Below are positions 21,811-34,221 of a stretch of 64,000 nt of DNA, piece by piece. The stretch spans positions 13,640,001-13,704,000 of the forward strand of contig OX485804.1 of NCBI GenBank assembly GCA_950295325.1. Reading direction: 5' to 3'. This DNA comes from Polytrichum commune. Its lineage: Eukaryota > Streptophyta > Polytrichopsida > Polytrichales > Polytrichaceae. Both the position numbers and the translations under genes were made by a program. Numbering within the stretch: position 1 is the first letter of the stretch; each line of letters opens with the position of its first letter. The notes below the pieces were generated by a model. The model saw only the letters and a list, made by a program, of their open reading frames with translations. It was not told where the DNA came from and made no database searches.

Positions 21811-22402
21811 GGCCACTTCACACACAAGGTTGAAGGCCCATGACCATGGCAATGTAAGAGCTCTTATTGGTCGAAAGGGCAGAGACCGTCCAAGTTCACT
21901 TCACACTAAGAGGTGAAGGCCTTAAGGCCCAAAGAAAAGTTTGTGGATGGAAAGTCTACATGGAATCCTACATGACAAGTCGTGGATAAGGGTTCGTACT
22001 CTACCGGAATTTGCGTCAGGCCCATCTTCAAGAGGCAGGCCTAACGCAAATTCCATAAGCCCTTGATTTTTTAAAATATTTTTCCCAACATGATAGGTTT
22101 CAAGATAGATTGCAAGGCATATTCCAAAACACACAAAGACCACCAAATAATTCTATTAAATTGATAGAGTTTGAGACATATTATATTAAACCAACTCCTC
22201 CCCTCTTTTTCCGGCAACAAAATATGCAACGATCCCCCAACATGGTCCATTCTCATTTCACACTGTACTTGAGGGCCCGTGACTACATAAAACGGCTTTC
22301 CCAATGTTCACCCATGGTACGGCCTTCGGATGAGAGTCAAGGGTCCTCAGTGCTCACCATTACAAGCTCACGGCTCTTGGCTCATGTGTGAAATGGCCCT
22401 CA
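21811..22402. mobile_element. Short inverted-repeat element, GGGCCACTT family, copy 1
   Basis: The left end GGGCCACTTCACACA and the right end read on the opposite strand, GGGCCATTTCACACA, are inverted repeats of about 20 bp. Internal phrases (AAGTTCACTTCACACTA, AGAGGCAGGCCTAAC) recur in copies 2 and 3. GGGCC termini next to TAA suggest a Tourist/PIF-Harbinger-type MITE, but the target duplication is not clear. It encodes no protein. Confidence 0.55.
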
Positions 22403-24985
22403 AACCAACATCATTCTTTCTATTGTTTCAATGTATAAATGGAGACAAATACCACCGCCATTACAGTGCAAAGAACACGCCTAACCCTAGACCGGGCACC
22501 TCGATGCTGGCAAGAACCTAAATTTGAAAGCATCTACAGAGAGACTCACCCTTGTGGGGCCACTAAAACATGTAATTAACTTAAACCACCGTCTTTGTAT
22601 AGTATGTTGGCACGTTGAGTGCATAACTTGGGGTGAGTTTCCATGTAGGCCCGCTATATTCTAGGAAATAGTGGGTCGGAGGCAATGTTCAAGTTTGAAG
22701 TATGCACGTGCATTTCAATGTGAATGGGCTTCAAAACAATCACACTTCACTCAAACTTTCAACTCTTTTGCAACACTTCACCCAAAAAAAACTTGTTGAT
22801 ATTGGTTGTTTTGTATCGACTATGAAAATAATATAATGTCTCACTAAATTGAAGAAGTACGTGCACTAAAACGAGGCACTAAAGTTATTTAGGTTCCCTA
22901 GATGCTGCACTTAATCATCGTCCAACTCCAAAGGCAAAGTCCTCTTGTTTTTGGTTGATTTCCAAGTGTTAGAAATTCTAGCCCAATCCATGTTTTCCTT
23001 CGGAAGACTGCATAACGACACTCGCATCAATGCATCCAATGTTTTAATTAACTTATGCGATCACTCTTCACTCAATTTTGATTGGAAAAGCCATGTTTGC
23101 ATATAGATGTGCTTGCCAAGCCGGAGTTGCAGTTAGTGTCAAGCCAAAATTGCACGAGTTATTGGAATTTGGAAGTGTCTACTAGAGTGCCAAGATTGGA
23201 GTCCAATTATGTTTCTATTTGCAAATTGCAACAACTGTATTTTGTGACAAGCAATTTTTGGAGAGGCCTTCACTGTGACTGGTGGAAACTTTGTAGGGCA
23301 CATTTTTGTGAACTGCACCCCCCCCCCCCCCCGACAAAAAAACTAAAAACCAAAAACCAAAAAAAAAAAACTTGCTTGACAGCCAAAATGCCATTTGACA
23401 TGTGTTGAAGACTTCAATATTGAACATTGGTTGGAGGTGTTCACATGTAGTTAAGGACAAGCCACCTTTTGGCAGGCTGCTAGAATGATGGGGTGTTGTG
23501 GATACATGCCGCTAGACTTTCATATGCCTTGCCAAAGAATCTTTAATCTACAGGAGTTGGTCAACAAAATATTCAGAAACCGTTTTAGGAGGAGGAGGAG
23601 GAGGTGGGCCTAGATTTGAGAAGATGGGAGTAGCTAGTTGGCACATACAAACCCTATCCCACCAAATTCCCTCTACATTTGGGCAGGTTTGTCCGTATTC
23701 ACACTAGAATATGATGGACGACCGACCTACATGGATACTTGCCCTTAGTACTCAATAGCATGTTAAGTTGTAGCCTCGCCTTAGCCAAATAAGTTTTGTC
23801 TTAACGTTCGGTGACTTGCTCAGTCATGATTCATTTTTAGAACCGAATTTAACAAAAAAAATGTCAAGTTAAGAACATGGCCTAGAAAGTACATCACATT
23901 ACTTACAACGTGCTCTTGCACCGAGGGGTCAAGAACACTTTTCAAGCATGATAATGTTTTTTTAGTTTTTTGTCGGGGCTTCTCCTTGCAAAATGAACAG
24001 TGCTCAACATGAGTATTGTTCACTCCACCACAATTAACATACATGTGGAGATTTATGGACTTAATTGCACTGGGAATCCCCTAGTTTAGCCTTTGCTCAA
24101 CAATGTTTTAAGTGACAAGTGGGAATTGTTGGGCCCTTGGGGGGGGGAGGGGACACATGTGCAATGAGTTGTTTGTAGTACTAGGTATGTGGGGCCAATA
24201 TGTGTGAAATTTGCTTGCAAGGCTCCCCCCTTTAGAAAGGGAGCCAATCTTAAAGGTTGTCTAATGATATGTATGTATCATTGTTGCACATGAATTGTCG
24301 AGAAGAAGTCTATGGGCGATGAAAGCAGCTTATGGCTTCTGGTGAGGCCACGTTGCATGTGCTTTCACGATCATTTTTTATTTTTTATTTTTTGAACCAC
24401 CGATGTAACCCTTATCTCCTCCGTTCATGCCACCACTCATCCACCGTGTTTAATATACTAGTTGCGAGGATATTCAAATATATACATATACTAAATTTAC
24501 CCACAAGGTCATCATACATAAAACATGCGTAAAATGTTCAAGGATTTATAACTATTACCATGAGATTTTACAATGACATATGTGCAAAAACTAATTGGGC
24601 GGTAAGAATGCTATTGAAAAATGTGATCCATCGGGTAGGACATTTATACCCAAAACACATACCAAAAGTTGCGCAAATGTCCACTTTCTAAAAACTTTAG
24701 AGCAGTGACTAGTGCTTCTTTAAGATGGAATGCTCAATACACAATGTGCTTGCGCCAAACCCGCCTCGAGTTTAGGGTTTAGCACAGTATCTTTGTCCCC
24801 TCTCTTGTTCTCTCTCTCTTGTTTCTCTAAAACCAAACCCAGAAAATGGGCCTCTCGTATAGGGGTTAATAATACATGAAACGAACCTAGATATCCACAA
24901 CACAATGGGATGTATATGAACATTTGCAGTGCTTGGTTGACCCAATTGGGACATTAAATTAGGTCATTGATGTCATTGGTAGCTT
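22403..24985. other. Intergenic, nothing recognised
   Basis: Low-complexity spots only: a C14-15 run near 23318, a following A-rich tract, a (GGA)n stretch near 23590 and a G9 run near 24140. Short frames here have no domain. Confidence 0.5.
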
Positions 24986-24987
24986 AG

Positions 24988-25494
24988 GGCCACTTCACAC
25001 ACGCGCCAAGAGCCGTGACCATGAAGTTATGAGAGCCCAAAAGAAAGTGTCCAAACACCGTCCCAAGACACCTCCAAAATCATGTCGTGCGGTCACGGGC
25101 CCTCAAGTGTAGTGTGAAGTTATATGTGACCGGGCCCTCAACCAAATGCCATTTCAATGAATTTCTATTCATACGGGTCCTCACACATGATAAAATAGAC
25201 TAAACCAACGGTTGTGAGCGTTCAGAGTGCCATGGTCTCGCAATGATTTTGTGTTAGGCCTACCTCCAAAGAGGTGATTTTCGAAAACAGTCCAAGTGAC
25301 CATGCAACATGATCCATTCTATGCCATGTAGGAATCCATGTAGACTTTGCTACGTCCATCTTGCATTCACATACTCCATTGGTCCGTCAAGCATAGTGTG
25401 AAGTGAACTTGGACCGGCTCCGCCTTTTCCACCAATGAGAGTGCCTGAAGTGTAATGGTCACGGGCTCTCAGTCTCGTGTGTGAAGTGGCTTTA
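24988..25494. mobile_element. Short inverted-repeat element, GGGCCACTT family, copy 2
   Basis: The best preserved member. GCCACTTCACACACG at the left recurs inverted at the right end (CGTGTGTGAAGTGGC), and the similarity continues inward through AGCCGTGACCA / TGGTCACGGGCT for about 35 bp. Internal sequence is shared with the copies at 21811 and 25660. Confidence 0.65.
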
Positions 25495-25659
25495 ATGTGT
25501 TTCTTTCATGGCACCGACCTTACAGTGTGCTTCACAGTTATAAATATGCATGCACCTACTACTTAACATCAGGTGCAACCGGCCCTTCAATGGAGATGAA
25601 GCTCATTATTTTCCGAGAGAGTTCATGTCACTTATTGGTGCACGGTATGTCTTCATGAC

Positions 25660-26110
25660 CGCTTTATGCTTAGTGCTTGAGGGCCCTTGACCCGTGATAT
25701 ACAAATTATGTGATTGGTTGAGAAGAAGGATAAGGTTCAAGTTCACTTTACATTGAATCTTAATGGATCTAAGAGTTTCGAGTGGATGCAAAAGTCTGCA
25801 TGGCATTTTGCATGGCATAAGGTGGATAGTGTTTTTATGGTCTGCCGTATATTGCGTTTGGCCCATCAAAAGGAGGCAGGTCTAACATACAACTAGGGGC
25901 CATGGCAAATAATTAGATTGTTGTTGGCTTGTAGAAATTTTATATTTCCATGGTGGGTCTTGGACTACAGACTGTTTTGAATTGTTTTTAAAATATGTTA
26001 CAGTCCCTCAATAAAGTCCATTCTCACTTGTAGGTAGCTTGAGGGCCCAATAATTGTGCAATCGGATTTTTATTTCTCATGATACGGTCTTTGGATGATT
26101 TCCAAGGGAA
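25660..26110. mobile_element. Short inverted-repeat element, GGGCCACTT family, copy 3 (partial)
   Basis: It shares the phrases CTTGAGGGCCC, GTTCAAGTTCACTTTACA, AGGAGGCAGGTCTAACA and GATACGGTCTTTGGATGA with copy 1 in the same order. The outer termini are not recognisable, so it is probably truncated or diverged. Confidence 0.45.
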
Positions 26111-26119
26111 TGCCTCTAA

Positions 26120-27560
26120 TGATCAAGTGCACCGCCTCGTTTACAATATGATGTAAAAGCTATGTACATTGCAATCTACGGAAAAGTTTGAATAGATGGC
26201 AACACACTTCGTGAAGTAATGTCCAACATTGGTGTTGAACAAGGATGTCCCCTCTCCTCTCCCCCACACTATTTGGCTTGTACATCGATGAACTTGAAAA
26301 ATGTTTGGACAAGATCGACATAAATTCTATGTGTTTATTTAACATTGTGACAGTGGTTGCCATTCTTCTTTACATTGATGATGTTTTTTCTACTTTTTAA
26401 GTCAAGGGCATGCCTACAAAGACTCTTGAACAAGCTACATGAGTTTTGCACTTCTTCTAGTTTTGAAGTCAATATATTTGAAGACTAAAATCATGATGTT
26501 TGGCCGCAACAAAAGGAAATTAAGCCAATAGGCATTTTACCTAGACAAGGACCAAATTGAGATCACCCATGAATACAAAAACATTGGGATTGATTTTTAG
26601 TCACATGGATACTTTGAGCCATCTAGTAAAAGGTGAAGAAATGCATGTATGAAAGCATGGATGGACACTTTAAGGAAAATAATATTAATCGGAGTCACAT
26701 GTTGGGGACTCAAATTCCACCTATTCAAGGTTTTGGTGCTTCCAACTTTCACATATGGCATTGGAATTTGGGGAGGCGACTTGGAAAACTCCCATTGAAA
26801 GGTTTTCGAGAAGGGCATAAAGATGCATATGATGTCTCATGTCAAAGTGTGTCCTTTGACTACCTATCATATTTTGTTTGATGAATTTGGAGAACTTCCC
26901 ATATAATTATACACTCTCAAGCTTATTACAGGCTTTCAACAATGGCTTGCCCGCATACCCCCCTATTGGTAAATAAGTAAATCAACCTCGCTCTCCCAGG
27001 ACCTGGCCAAACACGGACTTAATACCTGAAACAAATCGACAACCATGTAGAAGACATCATGGGGTCTCTTTCATTGGGAAACCTATGTCAACCCAACCAC
27101 ATTAAAACAAGCATTTGATATATCAAGGAGGTTGTTCTTGCTGAAGAGTGGAACTCTTTCCATCTCTCACAGGAGAAACTAGATTACCTCCACCTCGAGG
27201 GTTTTGTTGAGTACATATGTGAATTGTATTTGAAGGAATCATTGGCACCACCAAAATGCAAGATCATTGTTGCCTATTGCACCTCAAACCATAGACTTGG
27301 CATTGACATTGGATGATGGAGCACTATCCCTATCTCTAGAGATATTAGACTATGCCATTTTTGTCCTATAATGTAATTGAAAATAGGCACATTTCATGTT
27401 GAAGTGTCATTGTATAACCCATTAGGGATAAATGTCGTCATTATTTGAGAATGTAGGTTTAGGGAACCTCGAGTATTTCTTTCAATTAGCCCATTAAGTT
27501 GACATTAACCTCTATCTCACAAAGGTCACTACATCTCCGCCACTCTAAAGAAGTACACTA
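26120..27560 (+). pseudogene. LINE reverse-transcriptase pseudogene
   Basis: Conserved reverse-transcriptase pieces can be read across shifting frames: GVEQGCPLS near 26232, the catalytic box LYIDDV (tyrosine-Ile-Asp-Asp) at about 26371-26385, then YGIGIWGGDLEN and MKMHMMSHVKV-type segments near 26750-26850, FGELP near 26890, and a C-terminal CKIIVAYCTSNHRLGIDIG segment near 27260-27316. Several stops and frameshifts separate them. This order is that of the C-terminal half of a non-LTR retrotransposon ORF2. The 5' part (endonuclease) is absent. Confidence 0.75.
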
Positions 27561-28073
27561 AATATGATATTTAATGTCAGATGGTATTTAATGTCAGATG
27601 GTATTTTATGTCATTATGGTAACTTTTTGGATGCCTCTTCTTAAGAATAAGTGGACATATATTGTCATGGATGATGGACGAGTCCATCCATTGGCCAAAA
27701 CGCGACCTTCTCTTGTCGGCAACTTGTGATGAAATATTGTCATGGATGATTGAAATTTGGATGAAAAACAACTTGGTAAGTGACAGTAATCGCAACACCG
27801 TAAATCTTTAATCCCTCCAAAAGAGTACAAGGATTGACAAATAATGTTGGGTTAACACTTAGTGTCGATGACACTATACCGCAATTTGCAATTAGTATTG
27901 AGCGAGATAATTAGAATTGGTGACCCTAAATATCATATTTAGTATAGCTGGTTTGAAACCATCTTGATGTACTTTCGTTGACATTAACCTTTTCAACTTC
28001 CCGCACTTTTAACTCAATTTGATTTCATTCATTTTCATGCCAACATGGGTTTGAATTCCGGTACAAATATAGG
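27561..28073. other. Intergenic, nothing recognised
   Basis: AT-rich DNA with a short direct repeat of ATGGTATTTAATGTCAG near 27565-27605. No gene. Confidence 0.5.
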
Positions 28074-28085
28074 GCCATATTTCAC

Positions 28086-28328
28086 GGCCGGGGATTCGTG
28101 GCACTCAAGTAAAATCATCCGTGCGGATGAAAAAAACACAATAATCATCTAAATGGCTATTTTTGGGCAATTTGATTCCGTAAATAAAGTCAAAGGCCCC
28201 GAATTAGTCTAGTGATGTCACATTCGAATGAATCGGCCCTCAACCCCATAGGGGGGCTTTTTTTATTGGAGCCACTTCATCCACGATATCTTGGATGGAT
28301 GATTTTACTTGAGTGCCACGAATCCCCA
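28086..28328. mobile_element. 243-bp MITE with perfect 31-bp inverted repeats
   Basis: The left arm 28090-28120 begins GGGGATTCGTGGCACTCAAG, and the right arm 28297-28327 is its exact reverse complement. The 12-mer GCCATATTTCAC flanks both sides (28074-28085 and 28329-28340). A direct repeat of about 9-12 bp would fit a MULE-derived or similar non-autonomous element. The perfect arms imply a young insertion. No coding capacity. Confidence 0.85.
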
Positions 28329-28340
28329 GCCATATTTCAC

Positions 28341-29095
28341 GTGAACAAACATACATACACACATACATAAATACGGCAGCTTCTATTTTAATATGCTGCT
28401 ATTGCAATAATTTAACTGCTTTTGGTATTTTTGTAAGTAGTAGCTTGAGCCTATTTTTTGACAACAATGTTTTCAAGGCCCAAAATAGAGTCGGTGACAA
28501 TTGTGTGGAGCATTGTCTATTCTGATAGATGCTCACTACCTATTTCTTAAATGCTACAATATGATTCGAAATGCCAAAATATCTTGCTCACAACAATTTG
28601 GAACCAATCTAAATTCAAGTGGTGGGATGTTGGGCTAATAAAGGAAAGGAGTGCATTTTCAATGTTGTGGAATAGAAGTTGGCAAGGTTGAACGTGACAG
28701 TCAAGTGGTCAATTGCTTCATGTGCTTTGGCGTTGGCCTGTCGGCCTTCTGTCTCGAAGAAAAGAAAAAGATTGAACACAACACTTGAGCCTTGGGCTCA
28801 ATCGCATCCAATGTTGGCACCATGCGGTTTTTTACAGTTGGGTTTTTCATGGTTTTTTTTTTTTTTTTTTAATAAAAGAACCCAATCATCTGAGGTCCAA
28901 CAAATCCAGTTTTATTTGGTTTTATTGCAAATAAGTTGAGATTATAGGGCAGAGGGCCCCAATGTCCGCCAATGGTAGTGTCGCGTGCTCGAATGAAACC
29001 ATGGTTTTATTCACAAAAAAACCCCATTTTTTTTTTGCATTAAAACCAAAACCTAATGCATCGGCCGGAAAAAAAAGTTGGGTTTTTTCCACCCT
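28341..29095. other. Intergenic, poly-T/poly-A tracts
   Basis: It contains a long T run near 28853-28870 and A/T homopolymers near 29020-29080. A segment near 28790 (GCCTTGGGCTCAATC) matches, inverted, the right end of the adjacent foldback element, so an element may have been split by an insertion here. No gene. Confidence 0.45.
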
Positions 29096-29435
29096 TGATC
29101 AAATCTATGTTCGGCTGGGCCCCGCCCCTCCCACGCCTCCTTTATTGCCGGTCTTCCTGTTTGCACCTACGTGGGAACTCCTCCTCAAGGGGTAGGAATG
29201 TGACAATATCCGGTCAAAATTACAAATATTCAAGTTGACATCACGGTCATTATTCCCAAGTTGATTGATGGAGTTCCGTCACATGCCAAAGGAGCTTAAT
29301 GACTTAAGTGACCAGGTATCGTCACATTGGTCCCCAACGAGGAGGAGTTCCCATGCATGTGCAGGCAAGAAGACCCTGCAGTGAAGGAGGCATGGGAGGG
29401 GCAAGACCCAACCGAACACAAATGTGATTGAGCCC
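29096..29435. mobile_element. Foldback MITE, CTCCCACGCCTCC family, copy 1
   Basis: Long imperfect inverted arms: the left arm has TTCGGCTGGGCC, CCCCTCCCACGCCTCC and GTGGGAACTCCTCC; the right arm carries their reverse complements. The centre (ATTCAAGTTGACATCA, TTCCCAAGTTGATTGATGG) is shared with the copies at 29500 and 36621. It encodes no protein. Confidence 0.75.
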
Positions 29436-29499
29436 AAGGCAACACTTGATACTTGGACTACTTACAACACAATTGATGGGCCTCCCGCCCCTCCCCTCC

Positions 29500-29692
29500 C
29501 ACGCCCCTCCCACACAATTGACTTGGGAATAATGAAACTAATGTCAACTTGAATTTTTTTAAATTGACTGGGTATTATCACATTGGTTCAGAACAAGGAA
29601 GAGTTCCCGCACATGTGCATGTAGGAAGATCAGACAATGAAGGAGGTGTGGGAGGGGTGGGGCTTAGCCGAATGAAGATGTGATCTAGCCAA
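29500..29692. mobile_element. Foldback MITE, CTCCCACGCCTCC family, copy 2 (half)
   Basis: Only the centre and right arm are present: TTGGGAATAATG, then GTATTATCACATTGGTTC, GGAAGAGTTCCCGCACATG, and GTGGGAGGGGTGGGGC to GATGTGATCTAGCC. The left arm is missing, so the copy is truncated, directly beside copy 1. Confidence 0.65.
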
Positions 29693-31388
29693 GGCGTTTT
29701 TGTTGAGCATGATAATACTACCCATTGATTAATAACAATTCGTTTAGTAGATTGAACGTAGTGCAGTTGAATAAGATAATATGGATGATCACCAAATCAA
29801 AGAGTGCTAAGAGATGCTAAGTATATGGCCTTGGTCCATTTGAATTAATGGGTTATGTTTCTCGGTCTCTAGTAACACCTACAATGGTTTCATGACAAAC
29901 TTTTGAAGGCACCTAACCTAAACACACTGCTCTTGAAAGCTTGATAAGGAGCTCATTTTTATATCGCCATCTTATGGACAAGGTAGAATGCCTCCCTTCA
30001 TTTCATTCAAATTGGGAATCAACATCACTCAAACATTCCTTAAATATCATAAAATGTCAAAAATGAGCTAGAACTCTCTACCAAACCACAAGTTTTTTTC
30101 TATAAACTTTAAGGTTAACTCTAAAGTCACACACATTTAACTCCCGAAAATATGTTGTTTAGTAGACATCATGTTTACACGTGGATCTAAGCCTATGCCC
30201 AAGGGTGCACTCTCTTTGTTTCTCTTTGCATCAACCCTTTTCGTAAGTCTAGTCTAGGAAAGGAAAGCCAAAAGGTAAACACCTTCAACACATTACAATC
30301 AATTATCCTCTATATTGTAGGCATGCCAACCCTTGGGTCTTTGCAATAATATACAGTTGACAAATTTGTTTGCCACTTGTATGGGTGCTCCACGTTTTAC
30401 GAGCTTAAACACTAAAATAACAAAGCGATGAAACTATTAGGTTGGCACATGCTAACTCAAGGACGTCACTCTCTCTTATATTAATGCATACACGTGTGTT
30501 CAAGACTTATTTATCAGGAGTTATTTACCTTGTAAAAAAGAATATAAGGTATGTTATTGTTCAAAATAAAGGTAAATGCTTGTATTTTAATACACCCTAT
30601 CAATAATTATAAATTTATGGGGAATCATTCAAAAATACCCTATTCTACTTATACTACCAAAGAAAATTGGAAAGAATATTGCAATTATTGAAACAACGCG
30701 CTGAAAATTTCCCTCCCGGCATGTAGGTAGAGAACATTAACTCCACATTGGGTACGTTGGTTTAGTAACGTTCAAGCCAACCAACCTACGAAGTCATCCA
30801 TCCAAGCTTTTTCAACATAAACTTACATCTTTTCATCCGCTAACACATACCCTACCCTAGATCCGTCACTCCTAGTGATTGTTTCCACATTATTTTACAT
30901 GTATCGACTAGATAAAAGAGGCCATTATATGTGATGGTGTTTTACATGTAAACATGTTTTATTATTTTTAAATCCCCTATATTATACGTACGTTTTTGAT
31001 AAAATTCATCCACATTCAACATATTGGACCCTATTTTTTTATCGCACATTGTTTCTATGATTTCTGCTAATGACCTCCCTAAGCATGCTAACAATGTATA
31101 TTCCACAAGTCACATCCAACTCCAACCACCAAGTCTTGGGCGGCAAAATTGATCTCAAATTTGCCCGGTCAAGGCCTCCCAAAGGAGACATTCGGTAACA
31201 TAATTGGTGGACAATGAATGTTTTGGAGTTGTATATGACGAGACAAGCATGTGATTTTCCCTATAAACTTCAACTAACAAATGCTAGAAGAATATACGAA
31301 GGGGCTAGCTAGGATTCATTATTGCGCTCGTTTGCGCCCCTCGCTAACAATGTGAACCCGATACAAACCCATCACCCATAAGGTATGA
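29693..31388. other. Intergenic, nothing recognised
   Basis: AT-rich DNA without long frames or recognisable repeats. The A+C-rich composition typical of the following retroelement starts at about 31320, so its 5' truncation point is probably near there. Confidence 0.45.
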
Positions 31389-34221
31389 ATAGTTGAAATC
31401 TGCACACACCCACCAACCCCATCACATCCAACACAACTGACCACTCCCGTACACATAAAAAACAACCCAATAAAATACTCTATACACTCAATAATAGACC
31501 ACTGCATAAAACCAACTACAGATAAATACAAAATTATAAAAAACCAACATATATACCTATGTCAATGGGTACTACCCAATGGAACAATATATATCAAAAA
31601 CCTTCCACAAAGAGAATTATTCCCCTACAATCTCCCAAGAGTCATACAACACAACTCAAACTTAATACTCACATACTACACCAAAACACAACATAAAATA
31701 TACAAAAACATCATGAACGGAAATGACATGTTCACCCAAAACAAAGACCCCAAGCACGTCTCTCCTCCCCTAAACATCCCACTCGTGAAAATCTCAACAC
31801 ATGAATGTAACCCTGAAAAAGACATCAACACTAATACAAACAAAATCCAAATGCAAAATGATTATGCTCATATCTACGATGAAACAGGTAAACGCATTAT
31901 CACCATTCCACACAATAGACTTGTATGGCTATGGAACCAATACAATCGTACATTACATCAACCACACGACCTAATACCCCCTACTCAAACATTTGAAATC
32001 GAAATAACCTGGCTATATCAAACATACAAACACAAAATACCGAAAAATAATCCATTAAAAAACGCACACCATTCTATGCCCAAAACACTATTAGACTACA
32101 TCACAACATCCTTTGAAATCACACACTCTTATTTCTCATCCCCAGTCACATGCTCAACCCATCTAACAAAATTCTTCTCACCATTTCCTAGAGATAAAAT
32201 CTTCGGGTCCATCGGTAACGCATTCTCACACAAGTGGCAAGGAATAGGATACGCCCACCCACACAATGAAATTGAAGCCCAAAAAGCAATCCATTGGGCC
32301 AGACTAGCAGCGAAGCAAGATCCATACACCACCACCATACTTATCATCCCATACCCGAATTGGTACCAGAACTTTACACCACATTTAGGTCCCTTCCCAG
32401 ACACACATGTAATCACTCAAATACCAGTAGACACCACCAAATATGAAGAACCTACAAGACCACAAGAATCCAATGAGCCACGTGTAGAACCACTCACCAT
32501 AAGAATCCTATGCGTACATCACCAAAACAATAGTATCAGCAATATAGAACAAATGAACACAATAAGAAATATATGCAACAACCTGAACATATCCCGCACA
32601 ATCACCCAAATTGCCCCCCCTACCCCACAAAATCTAGAAGTCAACAAATGTAAAACATGGAATACCCTCACCTACCCAAATCCAAGCACACACCTACATA
32701 ATACAATCCCACAAATTCCCAACTATGAAAACGAAACACCACTCAAATTCCCCTCCAAATATTGCTTCTACACAGATGGATCCTTTAACCCCCCCAAAAA
32801 GATAGGAGATAGTTGGCGGAGAGAAGAAGTTGGATACGGTATATATAACCAAGAAAAAATTATCAAACTTGCACTACGACTACCAGGCCTACAAAACATA
32901 TTTCGAGCAGAACTAATGGCCATGCACCATATCCTTAAAATAATAATGAAATGACTTCCCAAATGAACCAGCACATATTTTCACAGACTGCCTTAACGGC
33001 CTATATGTAATCAAAACCCAAATAAAACACCCCACACTACACAATAACCACCCCGATAAAACTATCTTAGAAGAAATAGTGAACTTTCTTACACAGAGAA
33101 CCCAACCCACAACACTATACAAAGTAAGAGCACATGCAAACATCAAAGGTAACGAAGAAGCCGACACACTTGCTAAAAAAAGGACATCAAAAGAACACTA
33201 CAATGCCTCTCAACCATACGAATTTGGCCACTCAACGCCGTACTACCAAAGAGACACATGGCCATCAATGGGAACAACCCCAGACAAAGGACCCATTAGA
33301 TTCCTAGAAAAACATCTAGTAAAGTACAATATGAATATAAATTTAGAATTGATCCCTGTAAAATACCCCAACATAGATAAATGGATAGCCAATGATAAAA
33401 TAGATAATGAACTATCAAATAAATTTTGGACAAACAAAAACATAACTGACTCCCAAAAAACATGTCTTCTAAAAGACACGGTCAATACATGGGAAATGCC
33501 AGGAAACATTTGTTCTTCGGAAGAGAAGCTTTTCCATCAATTACATGCCCCATATGTGACTCAACAGACCCGGATACATGGCTGCATGTACTTCTAAAAT
33601 GCAAACAACACCACATTCATGCCCTCCGTACCAAAAGACACAATAAAACAATATGGGAATTAAGAAAACTTAAAGTGTCATCAAAAAAAGTCAAGATGTT
33701 ATATTCTCATGAATGCAGGAACATTCAATAATAAGCCCCCAGAAAACACGGTCCCTTCATGGATATTACAGTGTATATGTGGCCAACAAAGATGTCATTG
33801 CAATGCCATATTCAAACCAGATCTTCTATGTGTAAAAGGACTACCATATCAATCCTCACCCCCAATAGAACCTAATGACAACCTAACAATACAATTCATT
33901 GAATTTACATACTGTAACGATAGAATACATGATGAAACTATAAACCGTAAAATAGAAAAATATAAACCATTAATGGACAATATTGCCAACAAAGGTTGGA
34001 AGATAGACCCACTAATTGTCATCACTGCAGGCGCTAGGGCTGCCACACATATCCCCTCTATGGATAACATTGAAACAACATTTAAAACCCCTAAGCAGAG
34101 CATCAAGAACACATTTGAGGCAATTAATGTCATCGCTATACAATATGCTATGTCCATAATTATGCACAAAAGAAGGATAGAAAATAACGAGCCAATACCA
34201 CTTGACACACAACTACCTTAA
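31389..34221 (+). pseudogene. 5'-truncated retroelement: MTase-like region, RNase H, PD-(D/E)xK nuclease
   Basis: One reading path opens after a TGA at 31386 and continues to TAA at 34219-34221 with three frame changes. The first part (31389-32954) ends inside RNase H. It holds FFSPFPRDKIFGS, WQGIGYAHPHN and ILIIPYPNW, in the order of Dam-type N6-adenine methylases, with YAHPHN where NPPF/Y would be expected (tentative). RNase H has all four acidic residues: YTDGSF, FRAELMA, IFTDCLN and NEEADTLAKK. A zinc motif follows (CPIC, HVLLKC, HHIH, RHNK), then a nuclease-like end with KPDLL, QFIEFTYCND and KYKPLM, the REL/PD-(D/E)xK layout seen at the C terminus of several non-LTR retrotransposons. 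Frame changes: TGA at 32952, near 33480, and an A7 run near 33676-33690. No reverse transcriptase is present, so the 5' part is lost. The + strand is strikingly A+C-rich. Confidence 0.75.

Noticed and set aside
23082-23408. A 108-residue + strand frame
   Set aside because: It ends in poly-C/poly-A low-complexity sequence, has no domain, and nothing nearby supports a gene.
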